Positions 10,094-18,608 of a DNA stretch of 64,000 bases are shown piece after piece. The first letter of the stretch is position 1, and each line of letters opens with the position of its first letter. The notes below the pieces were generated by a model. It did no database searches, had not been told where the DNA came from, and saw only the letters and a list, made by a program, of their open reading frames with translations. This DNA is from Alphaproteobacteria bacterium (GTDB lineage Bacteria; Pseudomonadota; Alphaproteobacteria; Micropepsales; Micropepsaceae). Made by a program: the position numbers and the translations under genes. The DNA lies in the NCBI GenBank assembly GCA_021325375.1, contig JAJPHG010000015.1, positions 1 to 64,000 of the forward strand. The letters run 5' to 3'.

Positions 10094-10692
10094 TGCTGCT
10101 CAGCCTGAACCGCAAATTCATCTTCATCGCGAACCTGAAATCGGCGTCCTCGGCGATCGAGGCGGCGTTGGCGCCCAAGGCCGACATCCGCTTCACCCAG
10201 ACCCAGTTCGGCAAGCACGATCCCTTGAGCGAGGTCTCGCGCAAATACGCCTGGGTGAAGAAATACGTTCCTTACGACGAGTTCTACGTCTTCGCGGTGA
10301 TCCGCGATCCGGTCGACTATCTGCTCAGCCTGTACAACTCCCACCACAAGGACGAGTTCGACGGCAAGATCCACTCGACCAAGAACATGGCCTTCGACGA
10401 GTTCCTCGACGTGTGGTGCGGGCGCAGCTGGCAGGCCAAGCCGCAGCATCTGCGTTTCGTCGACAGTCACGGCCGCTTCAAGCTCAGCCACCTGGTCCTC
10501 TATGACGACCTCGCCGACGAGTTCGGCCAGGTCTGCGTGCATCTCAAGCTCGGCTGGGTGGAACTCCCCCAAAGGAACCTGAGCCCCGTGATGCTCAACC
10601 GCGCCGACCTCACCGCCGCCCAGGTGGCGCTGATCAAGAGCCGGTATGCCGAGGATTACGAGTGGATCCGCAACCGTCCGCGGCTTCTCTGA
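10093..10692 (+). CDS. Sulfotransferase family 2-type protein
   Basis: A 199-residue protein of the carbohydrate sulfotransferase type (the family of chondroitin and heparan sulfotransferases). The 5'-PAPS loop is IANLKSASSAIEAAL (about residues 12-26), and the 3'-phosphate motif FAVIRDPVDYLLSLYN lies near residue 70, with the RDP and following Ser/Tyr in place. A basic, aromatic C-terminus ends YEWIRNRPRLL. The start overlaps the stop of the preceding GT gene by one base (TGATG), implying coupled translation, and the TPR gene follows closely. Together with the divergent sulfotransferase at 6322-7044, it suggests that the polymer made here carries sulfate esters. Confidence 0.82.
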   Translation: MLLSLNRKFIFIANLKSASSAIEAALAPKADIRFTQTQFGKHDPLSEVSRKYAWVKKYVPYDEFYVFAVIRDPVDYLLSLYNSHHKDEFDGKIHSTKNMAFDEFLDVWCGRSWQAKPQHLRFVDSHGRFKLSHLVLYDDLADEFGQVCVHLKLGWVELPQRNLSPVMLNRADLTAAQVALIKSRYAEDYEWIRNRPRLL

Positions 10693-10760
10693 CCGGCATC
10701 GTTAACGCGCCTCGCAAAGTGTTGCGCCCGGCTCCATTTCCGGCAATTAATGCGCCCCCG

Positions 10761-11486
10761 ATGCGAAACCAGCTCGCCCAGATTGCCGCCAAGCCGCTCC
10801 GCGCCATCCGCAGCGGGCGCTTCCCGCTCTCGCCCATCGTCGCAAGATTGTCGCCGCGTTACGGCAAGGTGATGGCTTCCTATCGCCACGAGGAAGAGGG
10901 TCGTTACGACGAGGCGCTCGAGGCGTGGTCCGGGCTCAGGGGGCAGCACAGCTCGCGCGAAGGTGCCTTCCGCCACACGCTGCGCGCGGCGAGGCTGGCG
11001 CACAAGGCCGAGCGCTACGGCGATGCGGTCAAGGATTTCAGCGTGCTCTATGCGCTCAGCCCCGGCGACGTTCGCGTCGCGCGGGGGCTGGAGGGGGCCG
11101 CATTGCACGCGGCGCGCCAGGCGCAATCCTCGGGCCGCTGGCTCGATGCGTGCCGCATGTGGGAAACCTATGGCCGCGTCGGCACCAAGCCGGACAAGGC
11201 CAAGCGGAACCTGCGCGAATGCGCGCGCTACGTCGCCCAAAGCGCCGACACGCCCGAGAAGACGCAAGCTGCAATCGACGCCTGGGGGCTTCTCAAGCTC
11301 GTCGAGCCGGACTCGCGCGAGGCGCAGCAGGGCCTGGAATGGTGCCATGTGTCGCTGGCGCGTTCGGCCGAACGTGGCGGCGACAAGGCCGCGGCGCGCA
11401 AGCATTGGAATGCGCTGCTCGAGCTGGTGCCCGGCGACCGGCGCGGGCTCGACGGCCTGGAGCGGCTCGATCTCACCGATGCCTGA
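10761..11486 (+). CDS. TPR-like protein of the polysaccharide island
   Basis: A 241-residue all-alpha protein. Tetratricopeptide-like helix pairs are visible at EEEGRYDEALEAWSGL, HKAERYGDAVKDFSVL, SSGRWLDACRMWETY and GGDKAAARKHWNALLEL. The N-terminal 35 residues are basic. I chose the ATG at 10761; the frame is open upstream to 10662, but that segment overlaps the end of the sulfotransferase gene. It probably scaffolds glycan-assembly proteins, since the neighbouring GTs carry similar helical repeats. No catalytic motif is seen. Confidence 0.7.
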   Translation: MRNQLAQIAAKPLRAIRSGRFPLSPIVARLSPRYGKVMASYRHEEEGRYDEALEAWSGLRGQHSSREGAFRHTLRAARLAHKAERYGDAVKDFSVLYALSPGDVRVARGLEGAALHAARQAQSSGRWLDACRMWETYGRVGTKPDKAKRNLRECARYVAQSADTPEKTQAAIDAWGLLKLVEPDSREAQQGLEWCHVSLARSAERGGDKAAARKHWNALLELVPGDRRGLDGLERLDLTDA

Positions 11487-11506
11487 GGCATTGCGGCAGG
11501 CGCGAC

Positions 11507-14500
11507 ATGTCTGACGACGAAACGAGCAAACCGTCTTTGCCGCCGGACATCGAGGCCGTGAGGGCCGAGCGCAAGGCGGCCAAGCGGCAGGCGCAAGCCG
11601 AGCGTCGCGCGGCCAAGCCGGCCGCGGCGCCCGAAGCGCAAGCCGCGCGTGCCGAGCGCAAGGCCGCCAAGCAGCAGGCCAAGGAAGCCAAGAAAAGCAA
11701 AACGCCCGACACCGAAGCGGCGAAAGCGCAGCGCAAGGCCGCCAAGCGGCAGGCGCAAGCCGAGCGTCGCGCGGCCAAGCCGGCTGCGGCGCCCGAAGCG
11801 CAAGCCGCGCGTGCCGAGCGCAAGGCCGCCAAGCGGCAAGCCAAGGAAGCCAAGAAAAGCAAAACGCCCGATACCGAAGCGGCGAAAGCGCAGCGCAAGG
11901 CCGCCAAGCAGCAGGCCAAGGAAGCCAAGAAAAGCAACGCACCCGACACCGAAGCCGCGAAAGCCGAGCGCAAAGAGGCCAAACGCCAGGCCAAGGACGC
12001 CGCGAAGGCCGCGCGCGAAGCCAAGGCTGCCGAAGCGCTCGCGGCCAGGGCCGCGCGCAAGACCGGCAAGCGTCAGACCAAGGAGGTCGAGAAGGCGCAG
12101 CGAAAAACGGCCAAGCCCGCCGCTTCTGCGGAAGCGCAAGCTCAGCGCGCCGAGCGCAAGGCCGCCAAGCGGCAGACGAAAGAGGCCAAGAAGGCCAAGG
12201 TGCCGGACGAGCTGGCCGCGAAGGCCGGGCGCAAGGCCGTGAAGCAAGCCGCCAAGCCCGAGAAATCTCCGCAAGCCAAGGCCGAGCGCAAGGCGGCCAA
12301 GCAGCAGGCGAAAGAGGCCAAGAAGGCCGAGACACCGGAAGAGCTGGCCGCGAAGGCACAGCGCAAGGCGGCCAAGCAGCAGGCGAAAGAGGCCAAGAAG
12401 GTCAAGACGCCGGAAGAGCTGGCAGCGATAGCCGAACGCAAGGCCGCCAAGCAGGGCGCCAAGCCCGAGAAACCGCCCGAAGCCAAGGCAGAGCGCAAGG
12501 CGGCGAAGCAGCAGGCGAAAGAAGCCAAGAAGGTCAAGACGCCGGAAGATCTCGCAGCAAAAGCCGAACGTAAGGCGGCCAAGCAGCAGGCCAAGGAACC
12601 CGCGCCCGCGGACGCCGGCAACGCCGAGGAGAAGGCCGCCAAGAAGCAGGCCAAAGCCGAGCGCAAGGCAGGCAAGGCCGAGAAGAGTCCGGAAGAAGCG
12701 GCCGCCAAGGCCGAGCGCAAGGCGAAGAAGGCGGCCGCCAAGGCCGCAGGTTCCGACGCTGCGTCCGAGGGCACCTCGCTCAAGGAGCGCAAGGCCGCCA
12801 AGGCCGAGAAGAAAGCGGCGAAGAGCAAGGCGAAGAAGGCGGCCGCCAAGGCCGCAGGTTCCGACGGTGCGTCCGAAGGCGCCTCGCTCAAGGAGCGTAA
12901 GGCCGCCAAGGCCGAGAAGAGAGCGGCGAAGAGCAAGGCGCGCGCGGATGGCGAGGGTGGCGAGCGCTCGGTCCGCCTGAACGTCGCCGGCGCGAGCCCC
13001 GAAGAGGTGACGCCGCTGGGCACGGCGCTGCAGGCCGCGTTCGCCGCCGCGGGTGCGCCGACCGAAGCGCCCAAACCGGAAGGCAAGGCCGACGTCGTCG
13101 TCCACACCTTCGACGATATGGGCGACGATGCCGATGCGGCGACCCTCGAGCGCTATGCCGCGGTCGTCGCCGGCCGGAAGGCGCGCGTCCACGTCTTCGT
13201 CGAGAAGCTCGAAGAGGACGGCGCGGTGGAGCGCGCCATCGCGCGCCTGGCGGCGCTGAACGGCGGCGCGGTGGTGAGCACGCGTGCCATGCTCAAGCGC
13301 TTCGGTCTCGAGCAAACCTCGTCCGACGGTCGTCCGAACGAAAAGGGCCTGGCGCTGATCGCGCAGGCCATCGTCGGCATCGGGGCTGCGCGCCTGACGA
13401 AGCACAGCGTCAACCCGCTAGCAGGCGAGGTGCCCGCCGACCTCGCCGAGGCGCGTGCGGCCGCGCAGCAGCCGATGGAACTGCTCGCGAAACTGCGCTG
13501 GAGCGGCATGACGCCGCCGCGCGCGCTCGGCGCCTCGATCCGCGAGGAAGACGTCATAGCGTTCGCGGATTCGAAGATCGTCTTCTCGGAAGAAGCCTCG
13601 CTCGCGCTCACTACGCCGGTCGATTGGAGCGTGGAGCTGCCCGACCGCAAGGCGAACTACATCTTCAACGGCCTGGATTTCCTCTCCGGTCCGCTCGCCT
13701 ATTGGTACGCCAAGGCGAACAACCAGGGTTCGGAGCGCACCGCCGCGATCGACGCGGCGCTCAAGGAGCGCGGCACCAATCCGAATGCGCTGCTCGCGCG
13801 CGCCACCCAGATCCTCGTCGATTTCACCGCCAGGCATCCCAGGTCCGCGGCGCCCAAGCTGTGGGAGGAAGAGCTCGTCCTGCGCCGCGCGCCCGTGCTC
13901 GCGCTGTTCGTGCTGTGCTGCCGCGTCGCCTATAGGCGCAAGCTCAAATTCAACGAGAGCGCCTTCACGGTGATCTACAACGCGCTGCTCGACCACGCCG
14001 AGATGCTGCGCGCGGACGATTTCTACGTGCCCTGCTCGGTCGACGGCATCAAGCAGGACAGCCTCGCGGTCGGCATCGCGCTGTCGCTGCGCGGCACGGC
14101 ATACGGCAACCTTCTCCTGGGCGACGCGCTCGAGCGGCTCAAGCGCCTGCAGTTGGGTCCGGGCCTGTCGGCGGAAGGCGTGTGGCTGGGCGATTCCTAT
14201 ACGACGCACAACAACGCGCTGTCGGAGATCACGGGCCTGTTCAACGATTTCCCGCCCGCCGAAACGGCGCGCCTGGAGCCTCTCGCCGCCGCCGCCAAGA
14301 AGATGACGCTGTTCTCCGAGGCCATGCTCAAGAGCAACGGCCAGCCGCCGGCCTTCGACGGCAGCAAGGAGAAGTCCTACGGCAACAAGATCTCAGGCAT
14401 GCGCAAGTCGATCGCGCGCGCCGGCGGCAAGCAGGTCTCGGCCGGCAAGGCCACGCTCAAGACCCGCATCACCGACACCTATGTCTTCCGCGAGGCGCAA

Positions 14501-15271
14501 TATTTCATCAGCCACTCGCAGCAGAAGGTCGTTGCCGAATCCTCGCTCGTGGTGCTGCATGCCGCCGCCCCCTCGGTCGTGCATGAGGATCCCGGCGGGG
14601 TGAAGCTCGTCTTCGCCTACAACGAAACCAACCTGCTCGTCCGCGCCGAGCCGCCGGAAGCGCAAGGCGAGGAGGAGCCCGACGAGACCGATCCGGGCTT
14701 GCGCAACTTCTATCGCGTCGCGGGCCAGGGCAACCTTGACCCCGAAAGCGGCTCGGACGGGACCGCGCACATGGTGAAGTCCTGGCGCGGGCCGGGCTGG
14801 GCGGCCGCCAAGGCGTTCGAGAACAACTATGACGGCGCCGCGGTCGCGCGCACGGTGATCCACTTGAAAGCCCAGCACGCGCTGATCGTCGTCGACGAGC
14901 TGGAGAGCGCAAAAGAGGCGCTCTTCGAGCAGTTCTGGAACGTCGGTCCGGATTTCACCACTCCCGAGACGCCGGAGATGCCGCTGCGCTTCGCCTCGGA
15001 CGGCAGGGGCGTGCTGAGCGTCGTCCTTGCCGGGACGGACGACGTATCGACCACGAAGGGCGAGACGGGCACGAGACTGCGCAGCGAGAAGCGGCTGACC
15101 CAGGATGTCGCGGCCGCGCTCTTTCAGTGGACGGACGAAGCGGCGCCCGCCGCTCTCGCCGTCGAGCGCCGGGGTGCGGGCGAATGGGCGGTGACGGCCT
15201 CCGGAAAGGGCTTTGCGGCCCGCCTTAACCATGCGGGCGACGAGCTGAGTTGCGAGCTCGGCGAGGGATAA
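11507..15271 (+). CDS. Heparinase II/III-family protein with long Lys/Ala-rich repeat N-terminus
   Basis: A 1254-residue protein. Residues about 12-480 are almost wholly Lys, Ala, Arg, Glu and Gln in imperfect units around AERKAAKQQAKEAKK, predicted as a very basic extended helix or disordered region. Residues about 485-600 are a small folded linker. The rest resembles heparinase II/III polysaccharide lyases: an alpha toroid (ANYIFNGLDFLSGPLAYWY, then GVWLGDSYTTHNNALSE) and a C-terminal beta-sandwich (residues about 980-1254). The family cleaves uronic-acid-containing acidic glycans, usually outside the cytoplasm. No signal peptide is visible, which is odd for a lyase, so it may act on the polymer inside the cell. 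It starts 20 bases after the TPR gene. Confidence 0.8.
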   Translation: MSDDETSKPSLPPDIEAVRAERKAAKRQAQAERRAAKPAAAPEAQAARAERKAAKQQAKEAKKSKTPDTEAAKAQRKAAKRQAQAERRAAKPAAAPEAQAARAERKAAKRQAKEAKKSKTPDTEAAKAQRKAAKQQAKEAKKSNAPDTEAAKAERKEAKRQAKDAAKAAREAKAAEALAARAARKTGKRQTKEVEKAQRKTAKPAASAEAQAQRAERKAAKRQTKEAKKAKVPDELAAKAGRKAVKQAAKPEKSPQAKAERKAAKQQAKEAKKAETPEELAAKAQRKAAKQQAKEAKKVKTPEELAAIAERKAAKQGAKPEKPPEAKAERKAAKQQAKEAKKVKTPEDLAAKAERKAAKQQAKEPAPADAGNAEEKAAKKQAKAERKAGKAEKSPEEAAAKAERKAKKAAAKAAGSDAASEGTSLKERKAAKAEKKAAKSKAKKAAAKAAGSDGASEGASLKERKAAKAEKRAAKSKARADGEGGERSVRLNVAGASPEEVTPLGTALQAAFAAAGAPTEAPKPEGKADVVVHTFDDMGDDADAATLERYAAVVAGRKARVHVFVEKLEEDGAVERAIARLAALNGGAVVSTRAMLKRFGLEQTSSDGRPNEKGLALIAQAIVGIGAARLTKHSVNPLAGEVPADLAEARAAAQQPMELLAKLRWSGMTPPRALGASIREEDVIAFADSKIVFSEEASLALTTPVDWSVELPDRKANYIFNGLDFLSGPLAYWYAKANNQGSERTAAIDAALKERGTNPNALLARATQILVDFTARHPRSAAPKLWEEELVLRRAPVLALFVLCCRVAYRRKLKFNESAFTVIYNALLDHAEMLRADDFYVPCSVDGIKQDSLAVGIALSLRGTAYGNLLLGDALERLKRLQLGPGLSAEGVWLGDSYTTHNNALSEITGLFNDFPPAETARLEPLAAAAKKMTLFSEAMLKSNGQPPAFDGSKEKSYGNKISGMRKSIARAGGKQVSAGKATLKTRITDTYVFREAQYFISHSQQKVVAESSLVVLHAAAPSVVHEDPGGVKLVFAYNETNLLVRAEPPEAQGEEEPDETDPGLRNFYRVAGQGNLDPESGSDGTAHMVKSWRGPGWAAAKAFENNYDGAAVARTVIHLKAQHALIVVDELESAKEALFEQFWNVGPDFTTPETPEMPLRFASDGRGVLSVVLAGTDDVSTTKGETGTRLRSEKRLTQDVAAALFQWTDEAAPAALAVERRGAGEWAVTASGKGFAARLNHAGDELSCELGEG
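11569..11892 (+). repeat. Two tandem 162-bp units inside the heparinase gene
   Basis: The 162 bases from 11569 recur almost perfectly from 11731, encoding two 54-residue copies of the Lys/Ala-rich unit; a shortened third copy begins at 11893. The near-identity at DNA level indicates recent unequal recombination or slippage within the coding sequence, keeping frame. Confidence 0.85.
12722..12937 (+). repeat. Two tandem 108-bp units inside the heparinase gene
   Basis: A second, separate in-frame duplication: 108 bases from 12722 recur from 12830 with few changes, giving two 36-residue copies containing KAAGSD, ASEG and LKERKAAKAEK. It marks the end of the basic tail before the folded region. 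Confidence 0.8.
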
Positions 15272-15334
15272 GGCGCATTGCGCCGCGGCCCGCGGTCCAA
15301 TATCTTGATATGATTGAACGATTTGGCGCTCCTT

Positions 15335-17419
15335 ATGTCCGGCCAGTATCGAGGCGTGGTCAAGGTCACCGGTGCCGCGATCCGCGGCTGGCTGGTCGAT
15401 GTCGCCCGTCCGGCGCGGCGCGTGAAGTTCGATCTCCTCATCGACGATCATCCGCGCGGCTCCTATGTCGCCGATGCGCGCAGAAGGTTCCTGTCGCCGC
15501 GCAAGGGCGCGGACGAGGACACGCACGGCTTCTCGATCCCGATCCGCAAACCCTGGATCAGCGGCGCGCTGCAGACGGTGCGCATCGAGGGGGGCGATGC
15601 TTCGGGCTTGCGCTTCTCGATGTCGGTTCGGCTCGGGCCGCGCGCGCATGAGCATTTCGAGGACCATGTCGTCAGCGGCCAGGGCTCCATCGGCCAAAGC
15701 TCCATCAGTCAGGGCGAGCGCGCGCCCGCGCGCCGCGCCGTCCAGCCTCTCGACGACGAGCCCGAGCCGGACCTCCGGCTGGCCGCGAACAAGGCGTTGC
15801 TCAGGCAGATCGGCGCGCTCTCCGATGCCGAGCTGATCAATCTCCTCGTCGCCGTCGACCGCGACGTCCTGATGCAGCGTCTCATGCGCTACGAGAAGAC
15901 GGGCGATTGGGAAAAGCTCGCGCCGTTCAAGCGCGCCATCGCGGGCGCCGCGGGCGAGCAGCTTCTGACCAGCTTCGGACGTTCCGCCGCGAAGGCGCAC
16001 AGCCATGCGCTCGCGGCGCGCGTGACTTCGGCCGCGGCGGCGCTGTATCCCGCTTCCTATGAAGCGCACTACCTCGCCGGCACGACCAAGGTGGCGCAGG
16101 GCGAGTTCGACGAGGCGCTGCGCCATCTGCGCGCGGCGGACAAGCTGGAGAAGGACGGCGCGCGCGCCAAGCGCGAGATGGCGCTGACGCTGGCCCGGCA
16201 GCTGCGCCAGGATATTCCCGTCGCGCGCCGCGCCGAGATCCGCGAGGAGCATATCGCGCTGCTGCGCGCGCTGAGCGGATCGGGCGATCTGGCGACGCAT
16301 GTGAAATACCGCGTTCCCTATGCGATGGCGCTCTATTCCGCCGGCCGCTACGAGGAGGCGATCCTGGCCGCCGACGCGGTGCTGGCGCCGGCGCCCAACG
16401 ACACGCGCGCGCTGATGGTCAAGGCGCGCGCGCTGGTGGCGCGCAATCTCGTCGGCGAGGCGCATGCGCTCTATGAGCGCGTGCTGGAGCTCGATCCCGG
16501 CCATCGCGGCGCCAAGGTGAACCTGCGCATCCTCACCACCCTGGTCGAGGACGAGAGCCGCGACGGCGACAAGACCGGCGTCGTCGCCGCGCGCGCGATC
16601 GCTGTGAAGAACGGCGCGCCGCTCGCCGACATCCTGAGCCGTCTGTCCGAGAGCTGGATCTGCATCGACGGCGCGGCGAAGGGCCATGCCCAGGACCACG
16701 AAGCCGAGCTCGCCCCCGCCGCGGCCCGGCGCGTGGGCTGCGTGGAGCTCAACGGCGCGGGCGAGTTCTGGCGCAGGGAAGCGCTTCTGGGCCTTGCCGA
16801 AAGCGGGCTGCTCGCAAGCCTCGACGACCGCGCGGCGCTGAGGCGCTGGAAGCCCTTCTATGTCGCGCGGCCCGAGCCGGCGCGCCTCGGGGCGCGGCGC
16901 GGGCTTGCGGTGCTGACCTCGCGCAACGGCGCCGATCTCTACGGCGGCGGCGAGCATTTCCTCGAGGAGACGGCGGAGCATCACGCGCGCCAGGGCTACG
17001 ACGTCGTCATCTTGGGGGCGCGTCCGGAGCGCGCCGGCGAGGAGCACAAGGTGGGTGGCCGGCGCGCGGCGTTCGTGGGCGAGCAGCCGGCCGAGCTGCG
17101 CCGTTTCGTGCTCGAGAACGGCGCGAGCCTGGTGCATGCGATCTCCGGCATGGGCTTTTCGGCGGTCGAGGCGCTCGCCTTCACCAACATCGCCTTCGTC
17201 TACGGCGTACATTTCTGGAACGAGCTTCTGGGCGATCCGGAACGCTCGGAATATTTCGACGACGTCTCGGGCGGTGCGCTGGCCAGGCGCGAGTTCCTCG
17301 TCATCCTGTCGCGCGCCACCGCCGTCTACGCCAATTCGCGCTACACCCAGAAGATCGTCGAGGAGGGCTTCGGCGTGCGCTGTCCGGTGCTCTACGCCGT
17401 GCCGCGCGAGCGGTCATGA
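15335..17419 (+). CDS. TPR-containing glycosyltransferase, apparently truncated after the acceptor domain
   Basis: A 694-residue protein. Residues about 1-110 form a beta-rich domain starting SGQYRGVVKVTGAAIRGWL. Residues about 200-410 carry TPR units (e.g. AGRYEEAILAADAVLAPAP). Residues about 515-694 resemble the N-terminal acceptor half of a GT-B enzyme (RGLAVLTSRNGADLYGGGEH, then LSRATAVYANSRYTQKIV). It stops just where the donor-binding Rossmann domain of a GT4 enzyme should begin (last residues PVLYAVPRERS). No continuation appears in any frame downstream; instead an opposite-strand lower-GC gene follows after 22 bases. It may be a broken GT or work with a separate donor subunit. An in-frame TTG at 15314 is an alternative start. 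Confidence 0.7.
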   Translation: MSGQYRGVVKVTGAAIRGWLVDVARPARRVKFDLLIDDHPRGSYVADARRRFLSPRKGADEDTHGFSIPIRKPWISGALQTVRIEGGDASGLRFSMSVRLGPRAHEHFEDHVVSGQGSIGQSSISQGERAPARRAVQPLDDEPEPDLRLAANKALLRQIGALSDAELINLLVAVDRDVLMQRLMRYEKTGDWEKLAPFKRAIAGAAGEQLLTSFGRSAAKAHSHALAARVTSAAAALYPASYEAHYLAGTTKVAQGEFDEALRHLRAADKLEKDGARAKREMALTLARQLRQDIPVARRAEIREEHIALLRALSGSGDLATHVKYRVPYAMALYSAGRYEEAILAADAVLAPAPNDTRALMVKARALVARNLVGEAHALYERVLELDPGHRGAKVNLRILTTLVEDESRDGDKTGVVAARAIAVKNGAPLADILSRLSESWICIDGAAKGHAQDHEAELAPAAARRVGCVELNGAGEFWRREALLGLAESGLLASLDDRAALRRWKPFYVARPEPARLGARRGLAVLTSRNGADLYGGGEHFLEETAEHHARQGYDVVILGARPERAGEEHKVGGRRAAFVGEQPAELRRFVLENGASLVHAISGMGFSAVEALAFTNIAFVYGVHFWNELLGDPERSEYFDDVSGGALARREFLVILSRATAVYANSRYTQKIVEEGFGVRCPVLYAVPRERS

Positions 17420-17441
17420 AGGAAAAACGGAAAGAGCGGCT

Positions 17442-17792
17442 TCAGTACAGGATGGAAGAAAGGATGCTGTAGAGGGCGATGCCCAGCCCAGCCACAAAAC
17501 CAATCATGGTCCCGGCCGCAGCCGACCAAAACACGATGGGATGGTCATGGTCAGCTGGCGGAGAGAGCAAGCCGGTGGGAAACTCACCGCCAGGTTGGAT
17601 GGCGGCCCACAGATTCCAGCCGCAGACGGCGCAGATGCAAAGCCCTAGGAGTGCGGTGCCCATCTGGGGCCAGCGTCCTGAATGACCAAGGACACCTATC
17701 ACATGCGCCACGCCTTCAAAAGGGGCGCCTATGTACCGGTGGGCGGCAGCATAAGGAGAAAATAAAGGTGATGGATCAAGGGTATCCGCCAT
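17442..17792 (-). CDS. Small membrane protein on the opposite strand within the capsule operon
   Basis: A 116-residue protein with two clear hydrophobic segments: TALLGLCICAVCGWNLWAA (residues about 46-64) and AAGTMIGFVAGLGIALYSIL near the C-terminus, with a Pro/His/Asp loop (LLSPPADHDHPIV) between. The start is the ATG of MADTLDPSP; a GTG six codons upstream is possible. Its base composition is visibly less GC-rich than its neighbours. It is the only minus-strand gene between 7 and 20 kb and lies between the truncated GT and the kpsM-like gene. This suggests an insertion or rearrangement. No family recognised. Confidence 0.6.
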   Translation of the reverse strand: MADTLDPSPLFSPYAAAHRYIGAPFEGVAHVIGVLGHSGRWPQMGTALLGLCICAVCGWNLWAAIQPGGEFPTGLLSPPADHDHPIVFWSAAAGTMIGFVAGLGIALYSILSSILY

Positions 17793-17837
17793 GTTAGAAC
17801 CGCGCGGCACAGCGCGCCCAAGGAACGCTTAAAGCCG

Positions 17838-18608
17838 GTGTTTTCCGATCTCAAGACCCAGTTCAACGTCATCAAGGCGCTGACCATCCGCGACATGCAG
17901 GGTCTGATGTCGAGCTACAATTACGGCTTCGCCTGGGCGCTGCTCGAGCCGATGATGTTCATCGGCATCATGCGCGTGCTGCGCTCGGCGTTCAAAGGGC
18001 TGACGCCGCCCAACATGCCGCCTTCGACCTTCCTCATCGTCGGCATCGTCCCGTTCTATCTCTACATCCAGGCGATCCAGGCAGCGAGCGGAGCGGTTTC
18101 GAGTTCCGACAAGATGCTCGAATTCCCGCGCGTCACGCCCGTCGATCTCGCGATCTCCTCGGCGCTGACCAGCTTCTGCATCTACTTCGCGCTGTTCTGC
18201 GGCTTCACATTGTTCTTCTCGAACTACGAAGGCGCGTGGCCGCCCAAGAACGCGATGGAGGTGCTTTTCGCCTTCGTCATGGTGTGGGCGCTCGGCGTCG
18301 CGCTCGGCCTCGTCGTCGGCACCACGGCGCGCGTCTTCCCGCCGATCAAGAATTTCATGTCCTATTACAATCTCGCCAACCGCATGATGGGCGGGATGCT
18401 GTTCGTCGCCACCATGTTCCCGCAGTCGTTCTGGCCCTATTTCACCTGGAACCCGATCTTCCACTGCATGGAGATGCTGCGCGAAGGCTGGTTCGTCACC
18501 TACACCTCGCCCGTCGCCGACCCGGCCTATGTGCTGGAATGGCTGCTCGGGCTCTCCCTGCTCGGCCTCTCGCTCGAGCGCTTCCAGCGCCGCGTGCCCT
18601 ATATATGA
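17838..18608 (+). CDS. ABC-2 polysaccharide export permease, KpsM-like
   Basis: A 256-residue inner-membrane permease of the capsule/O-antigen ABC-2 type. Hydrophobic helices are visible at about residues 30-50, 60-85, 105-130, 140-160, 170-195 and 225-245. The N-terminal amphipathic stretch KALTIRDMQGLMSSYNYGFAWALLEPM and the MSYYNLANRMMGGMLF segment are typical of KpsM/RkpM-type permeases. It would form the channel that carries a lipid-linked polysaccharide across the inner membrane. The start is a GTG. Its stop overlaps the next start as ATGA, so it is coupled to the KpsT-like gene, as in other capsule loci. Confidence 0.88.
   Translation: MFSDLKTQFNVIKALTIRDMQGLMSSYNYGFAWALLEPMMFIGIMRVLRSAFKGLTPPNMPPSTFLIVGIVPFYLYIQAIQAASGAVSSSDKMLEFPRVTPVDLAISSALTSFCIYFALFCGFTLFFSNYEGAWPPKNAMEVLFAFVMVWALGVALGLVVGTTARVFPPIKNFMSYYNLANRMMGGMLFVATMFPQSFWPYFTWNPIFHCMEMLREGWFVTYTSPVADPAYVLEWLLGLSLLGLSLERFQRRVPYI

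Noticed and set aside
11569-12937. CRISPR-like repeats
   Set aside because: The repeats are in-frame coding units of 162 and 108 bp with no spacers; they are tandem duplications of a Lys/Ala-rich protein segment.
14393-17212. Long minus-strand open frame opposite the heparinase and GT genes
   Set aside because: It is a shadow caused by high GC: the translation is Arg/Ala/His-rich low-quality sequence and the plus-strand genes have clear domain matches.
17420-17838. Missing donor half of the truncated glycosyltransferase in another frame
   Set aside because: All frames were read; only the minus-strand membrane protein is coding here, with no GT4 donor motifs (EX7E, GxxGxG).
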